Positions 17,308 to 26,369 of a DNA stretch of 64,000 nucleotides are shown piece by piece. How positions within the stretch are numbered: the stretch's first letter is position 1; each line of letters opens with the position of its first letter. Location: positions 1 to 64,000 of the forward strand of contig NZ_JAGXJN010000042.1 in the NCBI RefSeq assembly GCF_019091455.1, read 5' to 3'. The position numbers and the translations under genes are program-made. The notes below the pieces were generated by a model that was not told the origin of the DNA, did not search any database, and was given only the letters and a program-made list of their open reading frames with translations. Source of the DNA: Chitinophaga sp. GbtcB8 (GTDB taxonomy: Bacteria > Bacteroidota > Bacteroidia > Chitinophagales > Chitinophagaceae).

Positions 17308-19650
17308 TTATTCCTGTTCCAGGTTCACCTCAACCCGCATGGCCTTTAAACCGCTGATGCCCTGCAGCTCTTCCAGGTCCAGCATTTCAATGCCTGGTTT
17401 CAGGACATTTTTATTTTGCAGGAAGTGTATGTATTTGCGGTACTCTTCCATTTCCTTTACGTAAGAATATACTACTGCAATGGTATTAGGCTGTGTAAGC
17501 CGTTCTCCGCCCGGTTGAATATGCACTTTATCAATACGCTTTTTCATGATCTCGTAACGGATATTATAAGCGCCTTCCACATCAAAACGTCTTTCATCCT
17601 GCCGGAAGCTGATATCTATCGGGTTGCTGTGCGCCAGTATCAGCTGCGTGGTTTGCAGGGGTACTTTCAGCTCGCCTTTCAGCTTATGTGTAAGCCTGGC
17701 TATTTCTGCCATGGACGATAGCTGCCACAGGCGCAGGTTACGCAGGTACAGCAGGTCAAACTTCTGCCGCTGTGAAATAGACTGGCCTATGTAAATGTTG
17801 TACTCCAAACCATCTGTACGGTACTTTTCAAAGTAACAGGGAAAAGAGAGCTGGATGTTCTCCTTCTCTTTATCCAGGTACTTGCTGATGGCCATGTTAA
17901 TGCTGGCCAGGCTTTCCTCATACTCCTGCCGGTGGTGAAGAATGTGCCCTTCTGATTTATCTATGGTTTTAAAATACGTGTCCAGCGCGGGTTGCAGCTG
18001 TGTATGGCTATCATATAAATGCCTGAACAGCGGGGCTATTTCCTGGTTCAGGAAATCGTTGATCTGCTGTTCTTCTTCAGATACCATGTTGTTGCTGATA
18101 TCACCCAGCAGGGCTTCGTTCTTAAAACGCACTTCTTCCAGCAAAGGGAGGTGAATAGTACCATCTACCTGGTGCAGGGTATCTTTTATCAGCAGCAATT
18201 GCTCCCGCAGGTCTTCATGTATGGCATTGCTGCGCTCTACAGAAGAGTTGCGGATATCAATGGCCCCATATAAAGGGTATACGTCTTCAAAAGTTATATT
18301 GCCTATATCCTTACGCTCTGTGGCAGGCGTGTGCAGGTACTGCCAGGCGGCATCTGTGAACTTCCATTCCACGGCGGATTGCAAGGCAGTGAACTGTTCT
18401 TTGATAACCCCGGTTATACGGCTTTTCAGTATATCCAGGCTTCTGCTCAGCAGCAGCACCGCCATAGGGTGTATTGGCTCCAGCTGGCCCAGTGATTCAA
18501 GGTTAATGCCATTTTCTACAGTAGATGCTAGCTCCACAATGCCCAGCAGCTCATCCTCGTGCATAATGGGCGCTATGATAATGCTCTTAATGCCTTTTAG
18601 CGGCAGGTATTTCAGGAAGCTATATAGCTGCACCGTGCTTTCATTCACATCCGGTATCACCAGTGGCTGAGGGTTGTGCAGCATATATTCCAGCAGCTGC
18701 TGAAACAGGTGCTGCTGCTGTTTTTCATTCCCCTTCAGGCCCAGCACAATATCCGTTTCACTAAAGCGGGATTCCAGCACATAACGGCCGTTGATCTTGG
18801 GTACTGGCAGCAGGTGCACCGCAGCTTCTTTCAGCTGTGATGCAGCCAGGATGTTCTCTTCCAGCTTACGGTAGCTCTGGATCTCGTTGGTTTCGTTCAT
18901 GTTCATCACCAGGTCTTTCACACGGCTCAGCACCTGCTCCTGGGTAACATCTTTTACGGTCCAGATCACAAAGCCTTCCAGGGCAAACATGCTCAGGGGC
19001 AATATTTCCTCCAGCCAGTCCAGGCATACCTTTTTGGTGCAAACCTGGTCGTAGGTAAGCTCCGGGATCTCGCCTTTCACCTTTACATCTACAAAGCGCG
19101 GGTCTACCTTTACCTTTACGTATCCTTTAATGCCACTGCCATTTTCAGGGGTGGCTACGGTATGAATGATCTCTGTGTCATAGTTCACCGGGAACTTATA
19201 CACCCTTTGCAGAATGAGCTTATACAGCCATTCCTTTTTATCTCTTGCTACCTTATCCGTACCAAAACCATGTGGCACAGTGGCCAGGTGCTCTCCGTCT
19301 TTGGTGAAAACTTTCTTGAACTGCTCAGAATAATAGAAGATGGCAAACTTGTAAGGCATGCCAATTCCGTAAATATCTTTATCCATGTCTGCCGTAACGG
19401 GAAAAACGCTGGCCGCCACAATGTCCAGTAATTCCTGGTGGGCAGCCACTTCTTCAGGTCCGTTCAACGGAACCAGTGCGGCAGGGATCTGTTCAAACTT
19501 ATCAACCAGCTTGCGGTAGTAGAACGCTCTCGTATCTGCTTCGTTGGCAGCCTTCTCCTTCAGGAACCTTACAAAAGGCGCAAAGGAGATCCTGCTTTCG
19601 ATGATCCCTTCATCCTTAAAAATACCTTTTTGTGCGGTTAAAACTCTCAT
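17308..19650 (-). CDS. Large cytoplasmic protein with a GAF domain
   Basis: The 780-residue product has no signal peptide or membrane segment. A GAF-type sensor domain is visible at roughly residues 290-400 (LKYLPLKGIKSIIIAPIMHEDELLGIVELAS). The N-terminal 250 residues and the helical C-terminal 350 residues are not recognised; the latter contain charged coiled-coil-like stretches near 490-620. No kinase, cyclase or EAL domain is evident. The ATG at 19650 is chosen over a TTG two codons earlier. A good -7 box lies about 110 bases upstream. GAF domains bind small ligands, but the ligand and output are unknown. Confidence 0.78.
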   Translation of the reverse strand: MRVLTAQKGIFKDEGIIESRISFAPFVRFLKEKAANEADTRAFYYRKLVDKFEQIPAALVPLNGPEEVAAHQELLDIVAASVFPVTADMDKDIYGIGMPYKFAIFYYSEQFKKVFTKDGEHLATVPHGFGTDKVARDKKEWLYKLILQRVYKFPVNYDTEIIHTVATPENGSGIKGYVKVKVDPRFVDVKVKGEIPELTYDQVCTKKVCLDWLEEILPLSMFALEGFVIWTVKDVTQEQVLSRVKDLVMNMNETNEIQSYRKLEENILAASQLKEAAVHLLPVPKINGRYVLESRFSETDIVLGLKGNEKQQQHLFQQLLEYMLHNPQPLVIPDVNESTVQLYSFLKYLPLKGIKSIIIAPIMHEDELLGIVELASTVENGINLESLGQLEPIHPMAVLLLSRSLDILKSRITGVIKEQFTALQSAVEWKFTDAAWQYLHTPATERKDIGNITFEDVYPLYGAIDIRNSSVERSNAIHEDLREQLLLIKDTLHQVDGTIHLPLLEEVRFKNEALLGDISNNMVSEEEQQINDFLNQEIAPLFRHLYDSHTQLQPALDTYFKTIDKSEGHILHHRQEYEESLASINMAISKYLDKEKENIQLSFPCYFEKYRTDGLEYNIYIGQSISQRQKFDLLYLRNLRLWQLSSMAEIARLTHKLKGELKVPLQTTQLILAHSNPIDISFRQDERRFDVEGAYNIRYEIMKKRIDKVHIQPGGERLTQPNTIAVVYSYVKEMEEYRKYIHFLQNKNVLKPGIEMLDLEELQGISGLKAMRVEVNLEQE

Positions 19651-19761
19651 AGTCAACTTAAGTATAGTTTAATTCATTTGCGAATATTTGATTCGGCATC
19701 AGTTATCGTGTGACAGTGTATGTGTGCAGGATTAAGCAGTTTGGGAAGAAGTAATTAGCTA

Positions 19762-19769
19762 CAAAGTTA
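19762..19769 (-). promoter_or_regulatory. Likely -7 box for the GAF-protein gene
   Basis: Minus-strand TAACTTTG (19762-19769) matches TAnnTTTG exactly. The upstream element is poor (a TTG about 24 bases away). Transcription would start about 100 bases before the ATG. Confidence 0.4.
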
Positions 19770-19799
19770 CAATATTTCTAAACAGTATAATTCAAGAAG

Positions 19800-20090
19800 T
19801 ATGCCGTGCGGTTGGGTGTGCCATAGTGACATAGGCCCGGGGATGATGGGCGGTTACCCTGACTAGGGATGCACTAGGGAAAACATGGGATCTAGTAGGG
19901 AAACTCATGAGAAACTCATGGGAAAGACATGGGAAAATTGCGGTGAAACGATGGGGTGGGTTATGGGTAGGGTTTTATGTAGGGGGGAGGAGTTGCGCAG
20001 CAATGTCGCAGCAATTACGGGGCTGTTTTAGGAGGGAAGGGTACCAGTTGCACTGCAATCGGAGGGCAATGAAAAATGTAAAATCATAAA
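19800..20090. other. G/purine-rich intergenic stretch with short tandem-like repeats
   Basis: The 525-base gap between the GAF gene and lysA contains a G-rich plus strand. The imperfect repeat GGGAAACTCATG/GAGAAACTCATG/GGAAAGACATG lies at about 19898-19935, with ACTAGGGA repeats just before it. No convincing ORF or known RNA family is seen. It could be an untranslated leader or small RNA region, but nothing proves it. Confidence 0.4.
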
Positions 20091-20094
20091 TGAT

Positions 20095-20159
20095 AAATGT
20101 AAAATGTAAAAGTTGAATGCAGCGGATGGGTCCTACATTGACTTTTACATTTTACATTT
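20095..20159 (-). repeat. Perfect 19-bp inverted repeat (AT-rich hairpin) after lysA
   Basis: AAATGTAAAATGTAAAAGT (20095-20113) and its exact complement (20141-20159) enclose a 27-base loop. A further copy of the TTACATTTTACATT word lies at 20165-20178. It begins 22 bases after the lysA stop and may act as a terminator or mRNA stabiliser. It is one of several palindromes at gene ends in this window. Confidence 0.75.
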
Positions 20160-20181
20160 AAAATTTTACATTTTACATTCT

Positions 20182-21408
20182 TCAGAATGTTATCTCTACC
20201 TGGTTCTTCAGAATATCATCCAGGGTATCTCTTTTGCGGATCAGGTGAGGTTTGCCTTCTTTTACCAGCACTTCTGCAGGTTTCAGGCGGGAGTTAAAGT
20301 TAGACGACATTTCAAACCCATAGGCGCCGGCGTTATAGAACACCAGGAAATCGCCTTCCCGTACCTCATTGATCTTACGGTCCCAGCCAAAGGTGTCTGT
20401 TTCGCAGATATTACCTACTACGGTATAGATCCGTTCTGTACCATGCGGGTTGGAGATGTTACGGATCAGGTGAAAGGCATCGTAGAACATAGGGCGGATC
20501 AGGTGGTTAAACCCGGAGTTCACCCCAACAAATACGGTGGCCGTAGTTTGCTTGATCACGTTGGCCTTTACTACAAAATAACCGCTCTGGCTTACCAGGA
20601 ACTTTCCCGGCTCAAACCACAGCTGCAGCGGGCGGTGGTAGTTCTTATTAAAACCATTAAAAGCATCGGACAGCTTTTTGCCTAACAGGTCAATATCCGT
20701 TTCCGGATCGCCCTGCTGGTAGGCTACTTTAAAGCCGCTGCCCAGGTCAATGGATTCCAGGTCAGGGAAGTGTTCTGCCATTTCAAACATGATCTCTACA
20801 CCACGCAGGAACACATCCACATCCTTTATTTCTGAACCGGTATGCATGTGCAGGCCGGTTACCTTTAGCTTAGTGCTTTTTACAATACGCTCTATATGGC
20901 GCAGCTGGTGAATGGAGATGCCAAACTTGCTATCCACATGCCCGGTGGAAATTTTGAAGTTACCGCCGGCCATAATGTGCGGGTTCAGGCGGATGCAGAT
21001 GGGATAACTGCTGCCGAACTTATTGCCGAACTGCTCCAGGATGGAGATATTGTCAATATTGATATTTACGCCCAGGTCCTTAGCCGCAATGATCTCCTGC
21101 AGATCCACACAGTTGGGTGTGAAAATGATGTTCTTAGGGTCAAAGCCGGCCTTAAGCCCCAGCTGCACTTCCTGGATGGATACGGTATCCAGCCCGCAGC
21201 CCAGGGAGTTAATATATTTCAGGATGTTGATATTGGTAAGTGCCTTGCACGCATAGAAAAAACGGGCTTCCGTTTTAGTAAAGGCCTTTTGCAGTTTTTC
21301 GTACTGGGTCTTTATTTTTTCTGCATGGTACACATATACCGGGGTACCAAATTCTTCTGCAATCTTCACCAGGAAATCGGCGGAGAGCACGTCGCTTTGT
21401 TTAGGCAT
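20182..21408 (-). CDS. lysA: Diaminopimelate decarboxylase
   Basis: The enzyme converts meso-diaminopimelate to L-lysine with pyridoxal phosphate, the last step of lysine synthesis. The 408-residue protein has the PLP lysine in FFYACKALTN (Lys55), HMHTGSEI (about 192-199), the glycine-rich ESIDLGSGFKV phosphate loop, and the catalytic Cys in GNICETDTFG. LVFYNAGAYGFEMSSNFNSR near the C-terminus is also typical of LysA. The ATG at 21408 follows the two-tier palindrome at 21416-21508. It stands alone as a transcription unit. Confidence 0.95.
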   Translation of the reverse strand: MPKQSDVLSADFLVKIAEEFGTPVYVYHAEKIKTQYEKLQKAFTKTEARFFYACKALTNINILKYINSLGCGLDTVSIQEVQLGLKAGFDPKNIIFTPNCVDLQEIIAAKDLGVNINIDNISILEQFGNKFGSSYPICIRLNPHIMAGGNFKISTGHVDSKFGISIHQLRHIERIVKSTKLKVTGLHMHTGSEIKDVDVFLRGVEIMFEMAEHFPDLESIDLGSGFKVAYQQGDPETDIDLLGKKLSDAFNGFNKNYHRPLQLWFEPGKFLVSQSGYFVVKANVIKQTTATVFVGVNSGFNHLIRPMFYDAFHLIRNISNPHGTERIYTVVGNICETDTFGWDRKINEVREGDFLVFYNAGAYGFEMSSNFNSRLKPAEVLVKEGKPHLIRKRDTLDDILKNQVEITF

Positions 21409-21415
21409 TTATTAA

Positions 21416-21508
21416 TTTACGATTTTAGATCTCAGATCTTAGATTTTGGGCGGCGGAGGATGCCCGGATTTATAAGGGCGCCCAGACGTTCGTTTTGATC
21501 TAAAATCA
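21416..21508. repeat. Two-tier intergenic palindrome upstream of lysA
   Basis: Outer arms GATTTTAGATC (21421-21431) and its complement (21498-21508) enclose inner arms TGGGCG (21447-21452) and CGCCCA (21479-21484). The 18-base word TACGATTTTAGATCTCAG (21418-21435) recurs exactly at 26976-26993. The element sits between the S4-protein stop and the lysA start, where it may act as terminator or leader hairpin. Confidence 0.7.
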
Positions 21509-21565
21509 AAAAGATGTGCAAATCTACTACGCAAATACGAGAAAACGTAATGGGTGGTAAAAGGG

Positions 21566-21973
21566 TCAGGGTTGCTTTTCCTCCTCCCCGTCCATAAAGT
21601 CGTCCAGGCTGCGGCGCTCCCGCTTGGTAGGGCGGCCAATTTTGCTGGGGCGCTTACCAGTATAAAAGGTAGTGGCCACGCGCTGGTTAAACAGCTGGTC
21701 CTCTTCCGTGGTTTTATCCACGTAAAACTTAATGGCTTCCGTGTATTGCTGGCGGTTATGCAGCAGGCCGGTGACCTCTATTTTCCACTTGCGGGTTTCT
21801 GTTTTAATATCATATTGATCGCCAATACCTACGGCGCGGGCAGCCTTTACGCTGGTCCCGTTCAATTTTACTTTGCCGGCCTCACAAGCGGCAGATGCCT
21901 GGCTACGGGTTTTAAACACGCGGATAGCCCAGAGGTATTTATCAAGACGGAGTTTTTCAGGAGCTGTTGCCAT
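21566..21973 (-). CDS. S4-domain RNA-binding protein (Hsp15-like)
   Basis: The 135-residue protein has an N-terminal S4 domain: LRLDKYLWAIRVFKTRSQASAACEAGKVKLNG, residues about 8-39. This is the pattern of ribosome-associated heat-shock protein 15 (HslR/YrfH), which binds stalled 50S subunits carrying peptidyl-tRNA. The C-terminus is lysine/arginine-rich (RPSKIGRPTKRERRSLDDF). An ATG 23 codons upstream exists, but 21973 is where homology begins and where the predicted size suits the family. It ends ahead of the palindrome before lysA. Confidence 0.87.
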   Translation of the reverse strand: MATAPEKLRLDKYLWAIRVFKTRSQASAACEAGKVKLNGTSVKAARAVGIGDQYDIKTETRKWKIEVTGLLHNRQQYTEAIKFYVDKTTEEDQLFNQRVATTFYTGKRPSKIGRPTKRERRSLDDFMDGEEEKQP

Positions 21974-22040
21974 ACTTAAATTCTCTTCACTCAGTTTTAG
22001 AACTAATTCACCTGCTAAAAATAAGATGTTTTCATTAAAC

Positions 22041-22068
22041 AAAACAGCCCCCTGTGCGGAGGCTGTTT
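22041..22068 (-). terminator. Terminator of the M20 dipeptidase gene
   Basis: On the minus strand AAACAGCC and GGCTGTTT form a stem starting about 25 bases after the stop, followed by TTGTTT. The reading direction suits the dipeptidase gene. Confidence 0.75.
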
Positions 22069-22093
22069 ATCTATCCGGGATCTTTGATCTGCT

Positions 22094-23467
22094 TTATTTT
22101 TTACTCATCTCCGCAAAATACTGATGAAAATACGGGATGGTTTCTATGCCTTTATAAAAATTCGCCAGGTCGTATTTTTCGTTGGGTGAGTGCAGGTTAT
22201 CGCTATCCAGCCCAAAGCCCATTAAAATAGTTTTTAACCCCAGCTCTTTTTCAAACAGCGCTACAATGGGAATGCTGCCACCGCCGCGTACGGGAATGGG
22301 CGATTTGCCAAAGGTGCTTTCAATAGCCCGGCTGGCGGCTTTAAAGGCCACATGATCTGTTGGCGTAACATAGGGGCTGCCGCCATGGTGGGCGGTAACC
22401 TTTATGGAAACAGACTTAGGCGCTATTTTTTCAAAATGCGCTTTGAACATGTCAGAGATCTCATGCCAATCCTGGTTGGGCACCAGCCGCATAGATATTT
22501 TGGCGGATGCTTTGGAGGGCAATACGGTTTTGGAGCCTTCGCCGGTATAACCGCCCCAGATGCCATTTACTTCCAGCGTAGGACGGATGCCGGTACGCTC
22601 AATAGTGCTGTAACCTTTTTCGCCCCACAGCTCCTGTACGCCCAGGTCCTGCTTATATTCCGCTTCATTAAAGGGCGCTTTATTCAGCGCTTCCCTTTCT
22701 GCTTTGCTTAATTCCAGCACCTTATCATAAAAACCGGGAATGGTAATGTGATTATTCTCATCGTGCAGGGAAGCGATCATTTTTGCCAGTATGGTAGCCG
22801 GGTTAGCAACTGCGCCGCCATATACACCGCTATGCAGATCGCGGTTAGGGCCGGTAACCTCTACTTCCATATAGGACAGGCCGCGTAAACCGGTATCCAG
22901 GGAAGGATTTTCCAGGCTTAACATGGCGGTGTCGGAGATCAGCACTACATCTGCTTTTAAGCGCTCTTTATTTTCTTTAATAAAAATGCCCAGGTTAGAT
23001 GAACCTACTTCTTCCTCCCCTTCTATCATGAACTTAATATTACAGGGCAGGCTGTTGGTTCTTATCATGATCTCAAATGCTTTTACATGCATGTAGAACT
23101 GGCCTTTATCATCGGCGCTGCCACGGGCATAAATGCGGCCGTCTTTGACCACGGGCTCAAAGGGGCCGCTGTGCCACAGCTCCAGCGGGCCGGGCGGCTG
23201 CACATCGTAGTGGCCATATACTAATACGGTAGGTAATTTGGGATCTATGATCTTTTCGCCATACACAATCGGGTGGCCGGCGGTAGGGCATATTTCCACC
23301 TTATCGGCGCCGGCTTCCTGCAGGCGCTGCTGTACAGCTTCCGCACATGTTTTTACATCCTGACTGTAACGGGAATCTGCGCTGATAGAGGGTATGCGCA
23401 ACAGCGATAATAATTCATCCAGAAAACGGTCTTGGTGTTGTGCCTGGTAATCTTTCCAAACTTGCAT
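22094..23467 (-). CDS. M20 family metallo-dipeptidase
   Basis: The 457-residue protein matches the CNDP/PepV-like M20 dipeptidases that hydrolyse dipeptides with two zinc ions. Metal and catalytic motifs are LVYGHYDVQPPGP (about 82-94), RGSADDKGQFYMHVKA (about 115-130), EGEEEVGSSN (about 149-158) and LISDTAM. The lid domain contains LHSGVYGG. Near the C-terminus PVRGGGSIPIV and GFGLDSDNLHSPNEKYDL supply the remaining ligand histidine. There is no signal peptide, so it works in the cytoplasm. It is a single gene with its own terminator. Confidence 0.93.
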   Translation of the reverse strand: MQVWKDYQAQHQDRFLDELLSLLRIPSISADSRYSQDVKTCAEAVQQRLQEAGADKVEICPTAGHPIVYGEKIIDPKLPTVLVYGHYDVQPPGPLELWHSGPFEPVVKDGRIYARGSADDKGQFYMHVKAFEIMIRTNSLPCNIKFMIEGEEEVGSSNLGIFIKENKERLKADVVLISDTAMLSLENPSLDTGLRGLSYMEVEVTGPNRDLHSGVYGGAVANPATILAKMIASLHDENNHITIPGFYDKVLELSKAEREALNKAPFNEAEYKQDLGVQELWGEKGYSTIERTGIRPTLEVNGIWGGYTGEGSKTVLPSKASAKISMRLVPNQDWHEISDMFKAHFEKIAPKSVSIKVTAHHGGSPYVTPTDHVAFKAASRAIESTFGKSPIPVRGGGSIPIVALFEKELGLKTILMGFGLDSDNLHSPNEKYDLANFYKGIETIPYFHQYFAEMSKK

Positions 23468-23834
23468 ATTCAGGAGTATTAGGTTTCAATGGGGTGCAAT
23501 TTAATGGAAAACTATGAACCGCCATTTTACCTCTGATGGAATGAATATAAAAGCCAATAAGGGGGCCGATTAGCGCCCGAACAGATCATTTCTAAATCAA
23601 CCATTAATAAATAAACCTTATACTTAATAGACGGATTGTAAGCGGGGTGATGCAAAGAGATTAAATAATTAACTTAATTAACCAATAGTTAACTTTTTTT
23701 TGTAACTTTTAATAGGAAATTTTCGGTGCCGAATAGAGTGAAACACCAAAATTTTGTCTGGGACCGGGGTTACATTCCTATATGCTAAGCTCCTACACTA
23801 TGTATATGTATACACTTTCGCAAAAAGAAACAAT
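23468..23834. other. Intergenic region between dipeptidase and sigma-like gene
   Basis: This 367-base AT-rich stretch separates two divergent genes. It includes TTAATTAAC-type words near 23665-23695 and a CAAAATTTTG palindrome at 23747-23756. No clean TAnnTTTG promoter, ORF or RNA is recognised. Confidence 0.5.
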
Positions 23835-24284
23835 ATGAACAGTATTGATGATTTGGCTGTGTTGTCAGAGCTAAAACAGGGTAATATAAAGGCGTATCAG
23901 TATTTTTTTCTGAAATACTATAAGCCTTTATGCCTGAAAGCGCATACGATGCTTGGTAACATGCGGAGAGCGCAGGACCTGGTGCAGCATACATTTATAC
24001 GTATATGGGAACAAAGGTTATACCTTGATATACAACAATCCGTAGGTGGCTTTCTCTATCAGCAGGTACATCTGGATTGTGTGGAACAGCTGAAGAAAGA
24101 TCCGAAAAGCCAGGCGGGCGATGAAAAACATTTACCTCAAACTAACGAGCATACAAATACAAATGGTACAAATCCGAATGAACAACAGGAGCTGCGTAAA
24201 CAGGTGTTAAGCGCACTGGACGGACTGCCGGCAGATAAATTAAAACAGGCGCTGGAAGATCTGCGCGTCATCAGGTACAGTTAA
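23835..24284 (+). CDS. ECF sigma-factor-like protein lacking region 4
   Basis: The 149-residue protein has a sigma-70 region 2 (about 5-95: GNIKAYQYFFLKYYKPLCLKAHTMLGN, then RAQDLVQHTFIRIWEQR). A linker follows, and then only the first helix of a region 4-like segment (VLSALDGLPADKLKQALEDL) before the stop. Normal Bacteroidota ECF factors have about 40-50 more residues for -35 recognition. The ATG at 23835 (AAGAAA upstream) fits the region 2 start better than an ATG 27 codons earlier. A FecR-type anti-sigma gene follows after 30 bases. It may be decayed or a partner-type sigma subunit. Confidence 0.72.
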   Translation: MNSIDDLAVLSELKQGNIKAYQYFFLKYYKPLCLKAHTMLGNMRRAQDLVQHTFIRIWEQRLYLDIQQSVGGFLYQQVHLDCVEQLKKDPKSQAGDEKHLPQTNEHTNTNGTNPNEQQELRKQVLSALDGLPADKLKQALEDLRVIRYS

Positions 24285-24314
24285 ACCTCGAAACTTTCTT
24301 ATGAGCTTATTCAT

Positions 24315-25562
24315 ATGAAATTTGATCAAGAATACATTTACCAATTGCTGCTGGAAAAACAACTGGGGGAGATCTCTAAAGAGAATGACCGGTACCTGCA
24401 GCAGGTAATGAAGTACGACGAACATGTGCGCAACTGCTGGCTGGAACTGGAAAATGCCAAAGTTGCCACGAATGAAGATATCCTGGAAGATCTCCGGGCG
24501 GACCTGGTATGGTGTAAAATTGAAACATTGTTAAAGCCCGCACCTCCTTTCCCCAACCGTGTGCTGCTGTTCATAAAAAAATACCGTGTTGCTGTTGCTG
24601 CAGTTATTATTACAGCATTGCTGGCAGCCGGCGGGCTGGGATTTTACCTGTATGATCATTACTACTCACACTCACAACCTCCTGCCCTGGCAGTGGTTAA
24701 TACCAGCAAAACACCAGCGGCATCGCCTGTAAGCAACTATACAACGCCAAACATTCAGCTGGCCGGCAGTAATAATAATATGGCTCCTGTAACGCCCGGC
24801 CCCATGCCTGGTGTAACAGCTGCTACTACTGCCACAGACAGCATTTATTTAACCCGCCAGCTACCGGATTCCGTTAATAACAATGAATTGGTGGCTGATG
24901 CAGGTGCGCCTGCCAAGGTGGAATGGAATACCTTAACCGTACCTCCCCGAACGGATTACCGGCTGGAGCTGGCCGATGGTACGGAAGTGCACCTGAACGC
25001 CAGCTCTACACTACGGTTCCCATTCATTTTCCTGGGAAAAACAAGAGAAGTTTACCTGGATGGCGAAGCTTACTTTATAGTGGCCAAGAATTCCAGCCAG
25101 CCTTTTATTGTACATACCCCCAGCACTTCTGTAAAGGCGCTTGGAACGGCTTTTAATATTAACTCCTATAATGCGGACCTGGTAGTTACCTCGCTGGTGC
25201 AGGGTGCTGCCGTAACAGATGTAGGGGATTCACTGGATGTTACATTAAAACCCGGTTATGAAGCTATTTACAGGACCGGGGAAAGGTTTAAGGTAAAACG
25301 TTTTGATGAATCCATTACCCTCTCCTGGCGGGAAGGTATTTACCGTTTCCGCAATACCCGCCTGGCAGACCTGCAGCCGGTTATACAGCGCTGGTTTGGC
25401 CTTAAATTAGCTTTTGAGCCCCAATCAATAGCAGGTGCAGAATACAGCGGCTGCCTGGAGAAGAACAAACCCCTTTCCGGCTTCCTGGACCAGCTGGCCA
25501 ATGTGCTGCGGCTGGATTATCGCATTTACGATAACACCATTCACTTCAACACCAGGAAATAA
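24315..25562 (+). CDS. FecR-family anti-sigma factor with DUF4974 domain
   Basis: The 415-residue protein has a cytoplasmic N-terminal part (1-88) that would hold the sigma factor. One membrane helix lies at about 92-113 (VAVAAVIITALLAAGGLGFYL), followed by a Thr/Pro-rich stretch. The periplasmic FecR domain (about 215-320) contains RTDYRLELADGTEVHLNASSTLRFP and GKTREVYLDGEAYF. The C-terminal DUF4974/STN-like part contains NTRLADLQPVIQRWFGLKL. It normally relays a signal from a TonB-dependent receptor, but no SusC/SusD-type receptor gene follows. The sigma-like gene is directly upstream. Confidence 0.92.
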   Translation: MKFDQEYIYQLLLEKQLGEISKENDRYLQQVMKYDEHVRNCWLELENAKVATNEDILEDLRADLVWCKIETLLKPAPPFPNRVLLFIKKYRVAVAAVIITALLAAGGLGFYLYDHYYSHSQPPALAVVNTSKTPAASPVSNYTTPNIQLAGSNNNMAPVTPGPMPGVTAATTATDSIYLTRQLPDSVNNNELVADAGAPAKVEWNTLTVPPRTDYRLELADGTEVHLNASSTLRFPFIFLGKTREVYLDGEAYFIVAKNSSQPFIVHTPSTSVKALGTAFNINSYNADLVVTSLVQGAAVTDVGDSLDVTLKPGYEAIYRTGERFKVKRFDESITLSWREGIYRFRNTRLADLQPVIQRWFGLKLAFEPQSIAGAEYSGCLEKNKPLSGFLDQLANVLRLDYRIYDNTIHFNTRK

Positions 25563-25580
25563 GTTGCAGGATTAATTTTT

Positions 25581-26045
25581 TCAGGAGATCAATTTTTGCC
25601 GGAGCAGGAATTCCAGCTTTTCATTCACATCCAACAGCTTAGCAGTTAGCTCTTTGTTTTCGCGCCGGAGGGAGAATACTTCGTACGCTTTTTCAATATT
25701 ATGCTTCAGCTCTTCCTCGTTCCAGGGTTTGGAAAAATACTTGTACACCTGGCCTTTGTTGATAGCATCTATCACCGCGTTAATATCTGCATAACCGGTT
25801 AGCAGGATGCGGATAGGCTCCGGATGTTTATCCAAAATAGTTTCGAAGAATTCTATGCCCGTCATTTTAGGCATACGCTGGTCGGAGATAATGATGTGAA
25901 CTTCGTGTTCAAGTAACAATTGTTCTGCCTCTGCTGCTGATGCGGCGGTGTACACGGTATACAGCCTGCGGAAGGCGGCCCTGAAAGCGGTCAGGTTGTT
26001 TATCTCATCATCGATATAGAGAATATGGATGTGTTGCGCACTCAT
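25581..26045 (-). CDS. Single-domain response regulator
   Basis: The 154-residue protein is a CheY-like receiver. The acidic pair Asp12-Asp13 lies in LYIDDE, the phosphoacceptor Asp55 in IIISDQRMP, a Thr in ILLTGYAD, and Lys105 in YFSKPW. The C-terminal 30 residues form a charged helix (SLRRENKELTAKLLDVNEKLEFLLRQK) that could be a coiled-coil docking region; there is no DNA-binding or enzyme domain. It converges on the FecR gene with an 18-base gap. Receivers of the RpfG/HupR type start like this, but no output domain follows. The cognate kinase is not adjacent. Confidence 0.9.
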   Translation of the reverse strand: MSAQHIHILYIDDEINNLTAFRAAFRRLYTVYTAASAAEAEQLLLEHEVHIIISDQRMPKMTGIEFFETILDKHPEPIRILLTGYADINAVIDAINKGQVYKYFSKPWNEEELKHNIEKAYEVFSLRRENKELTAKLLDVNEKLEFLLRQKLIS

Positions 26046-26369
26046 TTCAAGGAGACCTTAGTTCTAAGTTAATAAAAATAAATGAGTTACAAACAATAAA
26101 CCCATTGCTACATTGAATTTCTATAGCCCGTATGGTTACCTGAGGGGAAAATATTTCCACAAAATTATGGATAAACAAAGGATTTTTAGTCTTATTTTTT
26201 GCGGGTATTTGTAGCATATGGGGACAACAGATAGTTTTTGCAGTTTGGTGAAATGTGTGTAGGTTTGGTGCATTCGTATCTCTTTGGCGTGGTTAAATGA
26301 CACATAACCAGCGCGCTATGTACCGGCATTATCTTCTAATGTGAATATAAAAATTAAACCGTTTAACAA
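26046..26369. other. Intergenic region between response regulator and lemA
   Basis: This 324-base stretch lies between divergent genes. It is AT-rich and holds GTTTGGTG words at about 26245 and 26262. No clear promoter, RNA or ORF is recognised, although promoters for both genes must lie here. Confidence 0.5.

Noticed and set aside
19907..20089. 60-codon open frame in the G-rich intergenic stretch
   Set aside because: Biased composition and no recognisable protein features; it is probably chance.
19907..20089. CRISPR-like repeat array in the G-rich region
   Set aside because: The repeats are short, imperfect and lack regular spacers; no cas gene is present.
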